Source of the DNA: Sporosarcina ureae
GTDB taxonomy: Bacteria; Bacillota; Bacilli; Bacillales_A; Planococcaceae
Length of the DNA stretch: 64,000 nucleotides
Reading direction: 5' to 3'
NCBI RefSeq assembly: GCF_002082015.1
Contig: NZ_CP015109.1
Location: forward strand, 2,137,001-2,201,000
Below are positions 17,898-26,593 of this stretch, in pieces. Position 1 is the first letter of the stretch. Every line of letters starts with the position of its first letter. The position numbers were made by a program, and so were the translations under genes. The notes under the pieces were generated by a model. The model did not search any database. It was not told the origin of the DNA and saw nothing but the letters and a program-made list of their open reading frames with translations.

Positions 17898-18626
17898 ATG
17901 GTTATCATTTCAACGGAAAAGGAAACTATAATCATAGATGAGATAATGCAACAAATTGTTTCAAAGGTATTTACATATGGAGAAAGATTACCCTCCGAAA
18001 ACATTCTAGCGGAAAAATACAATGTACCCAGGATGACTGCAAGAAATGCATTAACCAAATTGGAAGAACGGGGTTTTATTTATTCTAAACAAGGCAAAGG
18101 GCGGTTTCTAAAAGAGCAGGCGATACAGATTCAGCTGTCTCTAACTGCAGGGACGAGCTTTACTGAAAAGATGAAGGCATTAGGATATGAGTTGGAAACG
18201 CGCACGATAGATTGTGAACAAATTCCTTACGATGAACATACGTATCACGTATTAGAAACGAAGAAATCAGACGCTATCTATAAAATTGGTAGATTGCGTT
18301 TGATTGACGGTGAGCCAATCGCTATTCATTATTCGTTTGTCAGTGCGAAGACCATTCCGAGCATCACAGAAGATTGCTTTGAAATTCAATCAATGTTTGC
18401 CTATTATAGGAAACTCGGATACGGCGAATTTGACAGCCGCAAATCTCTACTAAGCATCACATTTCCAACTGCTGGCGAGCAACAGTTGTTATCCTGCAAA
18501 AGTATGGTTCCGCTCATTATGGTTGAAAGCGACTGTGTAGACCGGAAAACTGGTAAGGTGCTTGAATATACTAAAGTGCTATATCGCAGTGATAAGTTCA
18601 AATATGATATTACGATGAATTCATAA
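17898..18626 (+). CDS. phnF: GntR/HutC-family regulator PhnF
   Basis: A 242-residue regulator with an N-terminal GntR winged helix (about 8-72; GERLPSENILAEKYNVPRMT recognition region, QGKGRF wing) and a C-terminal UTRA ligand-binding domain (about 90-235). Its place directly before the C-P lyase genes identifies it as PhnF, the phosphonate-cluster regulator. It has its own terminator, so it is not simply the first gene of the lyase operon. GAGGGAG abuts the ATG with no spacer, so translation may be weak or start slightly downstream. Confidence 0.83.
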   Translation: MVIISTEKETIIIDEIMQQIVSKVFTYGERLPSENILAEKYNVPRMTARNALTKLEERGFIYSKQGKGRFLKEQAIQIQLSLTAGTSFTEKMKALGYELETRTIDCEQIPYDEHTYHVLETKKSDAIYKIGRLRLIDGEPIAIHYSFVSAKTIPSITEDCFEIQSMFAYYRKLGYGEFDSRKSLLSITFPTAGEQQLLSCKSMVPLIMVESDCVDRKTGKVLEYTKVLYRSDKFKYDITMNS

Positions 18627-18662
18627 ACAAGCATGGGTCTCTCAACCTTGCTTGTTTTTTTT
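18625..18662 (+). terminator. Terminator after phnF
   Basis: AACAAGC (18626-18632) pairs with GCTTGTT (18650-18656), then a run of eight T. Confidence 0.8.
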
Positions 18663-18670
18663 ATGTCCAA

Positions 18671-18689
18671 TTGTAAAGGGTGTTTACAA
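18671..18689. promoter_or_regulatory. Perfect inverted repeat upstream of phnG (operator candidate)
   Basis: TTGTAAA (18671-18677) and TTTACAA (18683-18689) form a 7-5-7 palindrome between the phnF terminator and phnG. Binding by PhnF or PhoP is inference. Confidence 0.4.
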
Positions 18690-18764
18690 TATACTAACCG
18701 TATCTTAAAACACACCAACTTGGCGACAAGTTACTATTAGTTTATAGAAAAGGAGGGAGCACAT

Positions 18765-19187
18765 ATGAAAAGAAGAAAAAGAACTGAAATTCTTATTCAA
18801 GATAATGGTCATCTTGCTAAAACATTTGCGGAGACTATCACGGCTGTATATGAGTGTCGTGAAATTACGGCACCTCAATATGGAATGACGATGATCAAAA
18901 TGCGTGAAACAGCTAAGAATTCCTTATTCTATATGGGTGAAGTCCTAGTTACGGAAGCAAAAGTGGAGATTGCCAATCGCATCGGCATCGGCATTGTCAC
19001 GGGGATGGAAGAAGAGCTCGCTAAGCATTTGGCCATCATCGATGCAGCGTATAAAGCCGATTTGGCGGAAACGTTTCTATGGGAACCCCAGTTGATCGCT
19101 GCTGAGGATGAAATCAGGAAAGCGAAAACAAGACGACAGGCAGAGTTAATCGGTACAAAAGTAAATTTTGAAACGATGGAAATATAA
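18765..19187 (+). CDS. phnG: Phosphonate C-P lyase core subunit PhnG
   Basis: PhnG is part of the PhnGHIJ core complex and works with PhnI, PhnH and PhnL to form ribose 1-phosphonate triphosphate from ATP. The 140-residue product shows family segments KMRETAKNSLFYMGEVLVTEA and the mid-region GIGIVTG. AAAGGAGGGAG precedes the ATG. It is first in the operon phnG-H-I-J-K-M-L-PHP. Confidence 0.9.
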   Translation: MKRRKRTEILIQDNGHLAKTFAETITAVYECREITAPQYGMTMIKMRETAKNSLFYMGEVLVTEAKVEIANRIGIGIVTGMEEELAKHLAIIDAAYKADLAETFLWEPQLIAAEDEIRKAKTRRQAELIGTKVNFETMEI

Positions 19188-19223
19188 TTACTTACTAGAA
19201 ACAAAGTGGACAGGAGAGAGAAT

Positions 19224-19820
19224 ATGGCGATTGATCAAGTACATGATTTGCAATATGTCTATCGTAAATTACTGCATAGTATGTCGCGGCCGGGCACGAT
19301 TTCATCCATTACTGAACCGGTGAACCGAATGGATTATTCTATTCCTTGCAGCGAAGCTTTACTTTTAACTGCAATGGCATTATTAGATGGAGAAGTCACT
19401 TTCCATATTGTATCTGATGAACACCAGGAGCTAATAGAAAAGATATCGGAATATACTTCTGCTAAATATGCATCCATTGATGAAGCGGATTTTGTCATAG
19501 TCCTTCGCGAAGATAAAGAGCAAGAAATACGACGCGCTTTAGAACAGTGTAAAGTCGGATCTCTTATTGATCCACAGCAATCTTCCACTTGGCTCATTGA
19601 AAGTTCTGTATTAGAAAATGATGGTGAAACCGTATTAAAAGGTCCGGGCATTCAATCAGAAGTGTCCTTACAAACAGGGTTTCCAGTGACGTTATGGCAA
19701 GCTAGAAATCAGCGGACGAACGAATTTCCGATGGGAATCGACTTAATTTTTATCGATCAAGCTTCACAAATTGCTTGCGTACCTAGAACAACAGCAGTTG
19801 CACATAAGGAGGTGGGATAA
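19224..19820 (+). CDS. phnH: Phosphonate C-P lyase core subunit PhnH
   Basis: PhnH is a core-complex subunit related to PLP-type folds but without cofactor. The 198-residue product has the family opening VYRKLLHSMSRPGTI and the end region PMGIDLIFID..QIACVPRTT. ATG 19224 is spaced from AGGAGAG; a GTG 18 bases earlier lacks a site. The stop abuts the phnI GTG. Confidence 0.9.
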   Translation: MAIDQVHDLQYVYRKLLHSMSRPGTISSITEPVNRMDYSIPCSEALLLTAMALLDGEVTFHIVSDEHQELIEKISEYTSAKYASIDEADFVIVLREDKEQEIRRALEQCKVGSLIDPQQSSTWLIESSVLENDGETVLKGPGIQSEVSLQTGFPVTLWQARNQRTNEFPMGIDLIFIDQASQIACVPRTTAVAHKEVG

Positions 19821-20936
19821 GTGGGGTATGTTCCTGTAAAAGGAGGTACTCAGGCGATAGATGCTTCTATCAAACGAGTAAAGTTCGAACGGCTCAAAGG
19901 GCAAGCGATTCTGGAAATTGAAACGATTTTGTCGACGATGAGAGCTTTGGTCGATCAAGTTATGTCGGAAAGTAGTTTATATTCTCCGCAATTGGCGGCA
20001 TTGGCCATCAAGCAGGCGGAGGGAAGTATGGAAGAAGCAGTATTCCTTATGCGTGCTCACCGATCCACATTGCCAAGATTGTATTACAGCGAGTCAGTCG
20101 AGACAGATGCAATGTTTGTAGAAAGAAGAATTTCTGCGAGCTTTAAAGATATACCTGGGGGTCAATTACTGGGTGCCACGTATGACTACACACATCGTCT
20201 TCTAGATTTTAATTTAATCAATGAAAAAAAGGCGGATAATACGCATTGGCTGCAGAGCTATGCCGAAGAACTTCAAGAGGTGAAAGTGGAAGAAACGGTT
20301 GAACGCTATCCGAAAGTTGTAGAGTACCTTCGTAAAGAAGGGTTGTTTGAACAATATGAAATGGACAATACAGAACCTGAAGATATTACAAAACAAAACT
20401 TGGAGTTTCCGGCGAGCCGTAGTGCGAGATTACAAGTCCTGACCCGTGGACAAACAGGTGCATTGACTTCTTTGGCATATGCCTCGTTGCGCGGATATGG
20501 AGAAGTCCATCCGACTGTAGGTGAAGTGCGTGTAGGTTCGCTGCCAATTTACGTTAAGCATCCCAACGAAGAAGACGGTTCAGAGGACGAAGAGTTTTAC
20601 ATCGGAGATATTCAAGTAACGGAAGTAGAATCATTTGTGCCCGTCCATGTGAAAAATGAAAACAATGAAGAAGAACTGGAATTTGAGATTGGATATGGAA
20701 TTTGTTATGGACAAAATGAAACCAAAACTATTGCCATGAGTATTCTCGATCAGTGCCTAGAACATCTAAATGATGAATTTCCAACACATGATGAAGAATT
20801 TGTACTGCTTCACATTGATTCAGTGGAATCTAGTGGGTTTATTTCCCACTTGAAGCTACCGCATTACGTGACATTCCAATCCAAATTAGACAGTATACGG
20901 CAAGTGAAGAAAGGGGTGCAGGTCAATGAAAGCTAA
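19821..20936 (+). CDS. phnI: Phosphonate C-P lyase core subunit PhnI
   Basis: PhnI has the nucleosidase activity that transfers ribose triphosphate to phosphonate within the core complex. It is 371 residues. Family hallmarks are YVPVKGGTQAIDAS, LAALAIKQAEGSMEEAVFLMRAHRST (split around the RAHRST end) and ERRISASFKDIPGGQLLG with TYDYTHRLLDF. The start is GTG with AAGGAGGTGG upstream. It overlaps phnJ by 11 bases. Confidence 0.93.
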   Translation: MGYVPVKGGTQAIDASIKRVKFERLKGQAILEIETILSTMRALVDQVMSESSLYSPQLAALAIKQAEGSMEEAVFLMRAHRSTLPRLYYSESVETDAMFVERRISASFKDIPGGQLLGATYDYTHRLLDFNLINEKKADNTHWLQSYAEELQEVKVEETVERYPKVVEYLRKEGLFEQYEMDNTEPEDITKQNLEFPASRSARLQVLTRGQTGALTSLAYASLRGYGEVHPTVGEVRVGSLPIYVKHPNEEDGSEDEEFYIGDIQVTEVESFVPVHVKNENNEEELEFEIGYGICYGQNETKTIAMSILDQCLEHLNDEFPTHDEEFVLLHIDSVESSGFISHLKLPHYVTFQSKLDSIRQVKKGVQVNES

Positions 20937-21792
20937 CACGCATTTTGCTTTTTTCGATGAAGGTTCAAAAAAGGAAATACGTCGCGCTACTCTAAAAGCT
21001 GTAGCGATTCCAGGCTATCAAGTGCCATTTGCTTCTAGGGAAATGCCCATTGCACGAGGCTGGGGAACAGGTGGATTGCAGCTTACACTTTCCCTTATAG
21101 GACAAACAGATGTGCTAAAAGTGATTGACCAAGGCTCCGATGAATCTGTCAATGCAGTGAGTATAAAAAAGCTAGTCCAAGACACAACGGGCGTTCAACT
21201 GACAGAGTGTACAGAAGAAGCGGATATCATTCAATCAAGGCACCGGATTCCGGAATGTTCATTGACGAAAGAGCAGATTCTTGTGTTACAAGTTCCGATA
21301 CCAGAGCCGTTGCGTGCCATTGAAGAAAGGGAATATATGACAAAGCGTATGCATGCAGAAGATGATTATAGTGGTGCTTGGCTAATGTTGTTCGAACAAA
21401 TTATGAAGTTCGGAAAAACGGCGACAACTGCTGATCATCCCGTATCGGTTCACGATCGTTATGTAATGGCACCAAGCCCAATTCCTCGATTCGACAATCC
21501 GAAAATGGATCATTCTGAAGCCTTGATCCTTCTCGGAGCAGGTAGGGAAAAGAAAATCTATGCTGTACCGCCCTATACATCCGTCAAATCGTTAGCTTTT
21601 GAAGATTATCCATTTACTGTTGAATCATTTGAAGGAGCTCATTGTCATTTGTGTGGAGCAGAAGGCGTTTTTCTGGATGAACTCATAGATCACGAAAAGG
21701 GTGCAACGATTTATCAGTGCAACGATTCGGCTTATTGTATAGAACAATTAAACAAACAAGAGAAAGTCGAGGTGGAAAGCACGTATGCATGA
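20926..21792 (+). CDS. phnJ: Radical SAM C-P lyase PhnJ
   Basis: The C-P bond-cleaving enzyme: uses SAM and a 4Fe-4S cluster to turn ribose 1-phosphonate 5-phosphate into the 1,2-cyclic phosphate 5-phosphate plus alkane. The 288-residue protein has the special Cys pattern C240-x2-C243-x21-C265-x5-C271. Gly30 in IPGYQVPF aligns with the glycyl-radical Gly32 of the E. coli enzyme. All key residues are intact. It overlaps phnI and phnK. Confidence 0.96.
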   Translation: MKANTHFAFFDEGSKKEIRRATLKAVAIPGYQVPFASREMPIARGWGTGGLQLTLSLIGQTDVLKVIDQGSDESVNAVSIKKLVQDTTGVQLTECTEEADIIQSRHRIPECSLTKEQILVLQVPIPEPLRAIEEREYMTKRMHAEDDYSGAWLMLFEQIMKFGKTATTADHPVSVHDRYVMAPSPIPRFDNPKMDHSEALILLGAGREKKIYAVPPYTSVKSLAFEDYPFTVESFEGAHCHLCGAEGVFLDELIDHEKGATIYQCNDSAYCIEQLNKQEKVEVESTYA

Positions 21793-22624
21793 AACACCGA
21801 TTTTGCGGGTTGAGAATTTGTGTAAACAATATGGTACGGGTTGTCAAGAATGCCAAGATAAAGAGCGAAATAGTGTAGAGAAAAACTACTGTAAATCTTG
21901 CGGAACGGTCTTTGCCGTACGAGACGTCTCTTTAGATCTATATCGTGGAGAGATTTTAGGGATTGTCGGAGAAAGCGGAAGTGGCAAATCGACGATGATG
22001 CAGTGCTTGTATTTTGATACCGACATCACATCTGGAGCCGCATACATTAACCGACCGGGGAAAGAAAATGAAAATGTTTTTGAATTGTCTTCTCAGCAAA
22101 AGCGTATGATTCGAAATCATGATTACGGCATGGTGTATCAAAATCCAGTTCATGGACTGAAAATGAACTTTTCATCGATTGGCAACATAGCGGAAAAACT
22201 AATTGCGGCTGGAAATCGGAATGTGTCGGATATGGAGGCAACAGGGAAAAGATTGCTTACGAATGTTCATATTCCGTTGCATCGTATGAAAGAAGAACCC
22301 GAAAAGTTTTCGGGGGGGATGCAGCAGCGCGTGCAAATTGCTAAAGCGTTATCGAATAACCCACCTATTTTATTTTTGGATGAAGTAACGACTGGGCTAG
22401 ATTTGTCGGTGCAAGCAAATGTACTAGATTTAATCAAAAGAATTCAAAGAGAACTACAAATCAGCATGATCGTGGTGTCACATGATTTGGCAGTGATTCG
22501 AATGCTGGCGGACCGCACTATTGTTATGTTAAACGGCGAAATAATTGAAGAAGGTTTGACGGATCAAGTATTGGAAGACCCACAACATGCGTATACACAA
22601 CAATTAGTGTACTCATTACTATAG
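21785..22624 (+). CDS. phnK: ABC-type ATPase PhnK with four-cysteine insertion
   Basis: ABC ATPase subunit that docks on the C-P lyase core. It is 279 residues. Walker A is GESGSGKST, signature FSGGMQQRVQ, Walker B ILFLDEVT, and the switch His follows in VVSHD. Between the first strand and Walker A there is an extra stretch (about 17-42) with two Cys pairs, CQEC and CKSC, a likely zinc knuckle absent from the E. coli protein. It overlaps phnJ by 8 bases. Confidence 0.92.
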   Translation: MHETPILRVENLCKQYGTGCQECQDKERNSVEKNYCKSCGTVFAVRDVSLDLYRGEILGIVGESGSGKSTMMQCLYFDTDITSGAAYINRPGKENENVFELSSQQKRMIRNHDYGMVYQNPVHGLKMNFSSIGNIAEKLIAAGNRNVSDMEATGKRLLTNVHIPLHRMKEEPEKFSGGMQQRVQIAKALSNNPPILFLDEVTTGLDLSVQANVLDLIKRIQRELQISMIVVSHDLAVIRMLADRTIVMLNGEIIEEGLTDQVLEDPQHAYTQQLVYSLL

Positions 22625-22638
22625 GAGGAACTGCTGAC

Positions 22639-23820
22639 ATGTATGTAATCCACAATGGGAATATCATAACAGAAAACGAAATTCTTGAAGGCTTTGCAGT
22701 TGTTGTAGAAGGGGAATTTATTCAAGATATTATCCCGCAGGAAGACGTAATGAGATTTCCTGAAGCTAACCGGATTGATGCCGGCGGCGGACTTATTTCT
22801 CCAGGGTTTATTGATATTCATTCTGATTATATTGAAACAATTGCATCGCCAAGACCTTCTTGCATGATGGATTTCGATATAAGTTTGCGAGAGGCTGAAA
22901 AAGTATTGATCAGTCACGGGATTACTACTATGTTTCACTCACTGTCCTTTTATGGGAAAGACGTCTTTACACAGAAAACGATGCATCATCCTAACAATAT
23001 CCAGCGTATGATTGATGCCATCCATTCAACACATGGGAATTTACACTTGATTCGTCATCGTTTACATGCGCGATTTGAGATTGACAATATGGATGGCGTG
23101 GCGAGTCTTGTGCAGAATATAGAAGATGACAAAGTTCATTTGCTTTCTTTTATGGACCATACACCGGGACAAGGGCAGTATCGAAATTTAGAAGTGTATC
23201 GTGAAACATTGAAAGGATATCGGGATCTATCAGATTCAGACATCAATGTGCTGATCGCTGAAAGGCAAACTACAGAGTCTCTAACGACTGAAAACATGAA
23301 GGAAATTGCAGAGATTGCTACGGAAAAAGGCATTGCTATTGCATCTCACGATGATGATAATGTACAGAAGCTAGAATTAGTGAAAACCTTTGGTACGACC
23401 ATTAGCGAATTTCCGATTACGTTGGAAGTTGCGAAGAGAGCGAAAGAACTTGGTTTGCATACAATTGCAGGAGCTCCCAATGTGTTACTCGGAGGTTCGC
23501 ATTCGGGCAATTTATCTGCAACAGAAGCAATTGATCATGGCTGTATTGATATTTTATGCAGTGATTATTATCCTGCGGGTCTGTTGCATGCGGTCTTTGC
23601 ATTACATGAAAAATATGGAAATGATCTGCACCAAATGTTCATGATGGTTACGTTGAATCCGGCGAAGGCAGTCCGAATAGATGACGAATTGGGATCGATT
23701 AAAATTGGAAAGAAAGCCGACCTACTAATCATTGAGAGAATGGATGACGGCTATCCTATGTTGACGACAACAATAGTAAACGGAATGCTGACCACAAAAA
23801 CTAATTATCGCACAAACTAA
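22639..23820 (+). CDS. phnM: Ribose 1-methylphosphonate 5-triphosphate diphosphatase PhnM
   Basis: Amidohydrolase-superfamily enzyme removing pyrophosphate from the PhnGHIL product before C-P cleavage. The 393-residue sequence begins with the amidohydrolase beta-sandwich, then SPGFIDIHSDYIE (metal-binding region), FMDHTPGQGQY, ASHDDD, and SDYYPAGL near the C-terminus. GGAGGAAC precedes the ATG. It lies between phnK and phnL, a Gram-positive-type order (phnK-M-L). Confidence 0.92.
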   Translation: MYVIHNGNIITENEILEGFAVVVEGEFIQDIIPQEDVMRFPEANRIDAGGGLISPGFIDIHSDYIETIASPRPSCMMDFDISLREAEKVLISHGITTMFHSLSFYGKDVFTQKTMHHPNNIQRMIDAIHSTHGNLHLIRHRLHARFEIDNMDGVASLVQNIEDDKVHLLSFMDHTPGQGQYRNLEVYRETLKGYRDLSDSDINVLIAERQTTESLTTENMKEIAEIATEKGIAIASHDDDNVQKLELVKTFGTTISEFPITLEVAKRAKELGLHTIAGAPNVLLGGSHSGNLSATEAIDHGCIDILCSDYYPAGLLHAVFALHEKYGNDLHQMFMMVTLNPAKAVRIDDELGSIKIGKKADLLIIERMDDGYPMLTTTIVNGMLTTKTNYRTN

Positions 23821-23843
23821 TGTAATCGGAGAGGAGCATCATC

Positions 23844-24572
23844 GTGATGTCTATACTGGAAATTGCCGGATTCGGAAAACGTTTCACTATTCATCATTTA
23901 GACAAAACCATGCCAGCTACAGAAAACATTCATTTTTCCTTAGAAGCGGGTGAGTTTATTGGCATTGTGGGAAAAAGCGGAAGTGGAAAATCAACGATCT
24001 TAAAAAGTATTTATCGTACGTATTTACCGGATGAAGGTAAGATCCTATACGACTCGCAGCGCTTTGGGCTTGTAGATTTATCTCAAGTGAGCGATCGACA
24101 AATGCTGTACTTGCGTAAATACGAAATTGGTTATGTATCTCAATTTTTAAATGTTATGCCTAGGACAACCTGCCGACAGCTAGTGACCAATGCGCTGTTG
24201 GAGATGGGGGAATCTGAAATAACAGCCAATGTTGAAACTGAAAAAACGTTAGCTCATTTCGAACTGGATCCTAAGCTATGGGACAGTTATCCAAATACCT
24301 TCTCGGGCGGCGAAAAACTACGCTTGAACATTGCCATGGCTACTGTAAAAAAACCTAGACTATTATTGCTTGATGAGCCGACTGCTAGTTTAGATCAGCA
24401 ATCAAAAGTAAGAGTTCGTGAAATGATAGAAAAACTGAAGAACAATGGGACAACGCTCGTAGGGATTTTCCATGATATAGAGTTCATGGAAGGGTTATGT
24501 GACAAAGTATTCGACATGAAGGCGAAAAAAATCGTGCTGGACAATAAGGTGGGTGTTGGTTCTGAAAGCTGA
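23844..24572 (+). CDS. phnL: ABC-type ATPase PhnL
   Basis: ABC ATPase of the C-P lyase system, 242 residues. Walker A GKSGSGKST, signature FSGGEKLRLNIA (characteristic of PhnL), Walker B LLLLDEPT. The start is GTG 23844 or ATG 23847, both after GGAGAGGAG. No membrane partner is encoded, consistent with its role with the soluble core complex. The 3' end overlaps the PHP gene by 20 bases. Confidence 0.92.
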   Translation: MMSILEIAGFGKRFTIHHLDKTMPATENIHFSLEAGEFIGIVGKSGSGKSTILKSIYRTYLPDEGKILYDSQRFGLVDLSQVSDRQMLYLRKYEIGYVSQFLNVMPRTTCRQLVTNALLEMGESEITANVETEKTLAHFELDPKLWDSYPNTFSGGEKLRLNIAMATVKKPRLLLLDEPTASLDQQSKVRVREMIEKLKNNGTTLVGIFHDIEFMEGLCDKVFDMKAKKIVLDNKVGVGSES

Positions 24573-25359
24573 TCTACATGTTCATAGTCACTATTCAGAT
24601 GGCTCGGATTCTATTTCTACTGTTTTTCAAAAGGCTGCACAGGCCGGCTTAACACATATCAGTTTTGTCGATCATGATACGGTAGCCGGCTGGGAAGAAA
24701 TCCGAACTGTAAGTGAGGATTTCGGCATCATAGCACTACCTGGCGTTGAAATATCAGCATATGACTTCCAGCGGCAACGAAAAGTACATGTGCTTGGCTA
24801 CAACTATGATCCCACTGCAATACATATCCAATCGATTTGCCAACCATTGCTAGAGAGAAGGCACGCTCACTCGCTTTGGCAAATAGAACAAATAGTAAGA
24901 GCCGGTTATGTGCTTGATGAGGACAGAGTCCTTGAATCTGCGAAACCTTCTGGAACGATTTACAAACAACATATTATGAAAGAGCTGACGGAAGATCCTT
25001 TTACTTCAGTTGCCTATCAACAATTGTACAAAGAGTTATTTAAAGGACAGGGCGTCGCTTCAGGAGATATAGAATACATCGATGTGTACGATGCGGTGGA
25101 AGCCATTAAAGCTGACGGCGGATTGGCTGTAGTTGCGCATCCTGGACAATTGGATTCATATGATTTGATCGTTGAATTGGTGGAAGCTGGACTTGACGGT
25201 ATTGAACGCAATCACTTTGATCATACAGCCGAAGATAGTAGACGAGTTGAAGAACTAGCCGAACAGTATCATCTGTTGATGACAGGTGGCACAGACTATC
25301 ACGGTGTATTTGGGAAAGAAATTGATATTGGCGATATTGTGAGTCCTTCCGATTTTTAA
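24553..25359 (+). CDS. PHP-domain phosphoesterase of the C-P lyase operon (PhnP replacement)
   Basis: Polymerase-and-histidinol-phosphatase family hydrolase, 268 residues. Metal motifs are DLHVHSHYSDG (8-18), FVDHDT, GVEISAY, VVAHPGQ and GGTDYHG. Position at the operon end, with a 20-base overlap with phnL and no phnP seen, suggests it opens the ribose 1,2-cyclic phosphate 5-phosphate made by PhnJ. PHP enzymes with cyclic-phosphate activity are known from other bacteria. The exact start (GTG 24553, TTG 24556) is uncertain. Confidence 0.85.
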   Translation: MLVLKADLHVHSHYSDGSDSISTVFQKAAQAGLTHISFVDHDTVAGWEEIRTVSEDFGIIALPGVEISAYDFQRQRKVHVLGYNYDPTAIHIQSICQPLLERRHAHSLWQIEQIVRAGYVLDEDRVLESAKPSGTIYKQHIMKELTEDPFTSVAYQQLYKELFKGQGVASGDIEYIDVYDAVEAIKADGGLAVVAHPGQLDSYDLIVELVEAGLDGIERNHFDHTAEDSRRVEELAEQYHLLMTGGTDYHGVFGKEIDIGDIVSPSDF

Positions 25360-25376
25360 TGGATGGATCAAAGTGG

Positions 25377-25404
25377 TGTAAAGAGTCTGTGAAGGTCCTG
25401 TAAA
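25377..25404 (-). promoter_or_regulatory. Pho-box-like direct repeats upstream of phnD
   Basis: On the minus strand TTTACA (25399-25404), TTCACA (25388-25393) and TTTACA (25377-25382) are spaced by exactly 5 bases each. All three match the PhoP hexamer TT(A/T/C)ACA of Bacillus. They lie 69 bases before phnD. A TATCTT (25419-25424) could be the associated -10. Confidence 0.6.
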
Positions 25405-25472
25405 TACTCACATTGCGTTATCTTTCTATGTTTCAATAAAGTTGATTAACTAGTTGAAGAGGAGTGAACTTG

Positions 25473-26516
25473 ATGAAGAAATTGAATTCGGTCTTCGCAA
25501 TACTTGCGTCAGCCACTTTACTACTGTCTGCGTGTTCAAGTGGCCAAGCGGGAGCGGAAAAAACAGAAGTGGATGACGTCATCAGTATTGTCTGGTATCC
25601 CAATGAATCAGGAAATGATATGAAAACTTCACGAGATGAAATTGGAAAAGCCATCGAGGAAACAACCGGAAAATCGGTAGAGCACAAGTTGACGACTGAT
25701 TATGCAATCGCAATTGAAACTATGGTGAATGATAACGCGGATCTCGCCTACATGGGTGCGCAAGGGTATGTCCAAGCTAATAAAGGAAATGAAGCAAATA
25801 AGCCGTTAGTAGTTTCCACTGGCCCTTCTGGTACATTAGACGACGCCTTATATTATAGTTGGCTTGCAGTTGACGTAGAGGATCAAGAAACCTTTAAAGT
25901 AAACGGTGAATTCTCCTTAGATACAGTAGCGAAGAAAAGCATTTCATTTGTTTCAAATAGCTCCACTTCAGGATTTGTCATTCCTTCCTCCACGATAATC
26001 GATCATTTTGCTAACAACAAGAAATATGGAGAATTGAATGCCGAAGATCTAATGGAGGGTGGCCCTCTATTTTCACAAGTCTTATTCGGTAATTCCCATC
26101 AAGGTTCAGCAGTGAATGTATTGAATGGCAGTACAGACGTGGCGGCTTTTTGTGATACGTGTGTTGAATCCTATGTAGACATAGTAGAAGGCGAAGAGAA
26201 TGAAGTGGGATCAGTATATAAAGTGAAAAAAGATGCAGCGGAACCATTTAATCGTGTAGCAGGCAAGGAATTCACTCTGATGGAAGTAACGCCTGTACTT
26301 AACGCTCCATTTGTTGCGAATACGAATGTTCTTGGTCAAGAAGACTTTGAAAAATTACAAACACTATTCACATCAGATGAGTTTGCCGATAACGAAGAAA
26401 TTTTCGTACCAAAAGATTCTAATGCAGCAGGCTTATTCTTTAAAACGGAAGAAGAGCGTTTTGTGCCAGTTGAAGACGCTTGGTTTACCCCGGTCCGAAA
26501 TCTTTTTAATGAATAG
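25473..26516 (+). CDS. phnD: Phosphonate ABC transporter substrate-binding lipoprotein PhnD
   Basis: Extracellular binding protein of 347 residues. Signal peptide with lipobox LSAC (Cys near 21). The PhnD/PtxB family shows in IVWYPNESGNDM, GAQGYVQA, SFVSNSSTSGFVIPS and GNSHQGSAVNV with the later AFCDTC. ATG 25473 has GAAGAGGAG at good distance. It is first gene of the transport unit phnD-C-E-E. Confidence 0.92.
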   Translation: MKKLNSVFAILASATLLLSACSSGQAGAEKTEVDDVISIVWYPNESGNDMKTSRDEIGKAIEETTGKSVEHKLTTDYAIAIETMVNDNADLAYMGAQGYVQANKGNEANKPLVVSTGPSGTLDDALYYSWLAVDVEDQETFKVNGEFSLDTVAKKSISFVSNSSTSGFVIPSSTIIDHFANNKKYGELNAEDLMEGGPLFSQVLFGNSHQGSAVNVLNGSTDVAAFCDTCVESYVDIVEGEENEVGSVYKVKKDAAEPFNRVAGKEFTLMEVTPVLNAPFVANTNVLGQEDFEKLQTLFTSDEFADNEEIFVPKDSNAAGLFFKTEEERFVPVEDAWFTPVRNLFNE

Positions 26517-26593
26517 GTGAGTTCAATCAGAGCGTGCATAGTTTCGTACGCTTTGATTGTATATATATTCGAATAAAAGAGGAGCGAGAAGAT

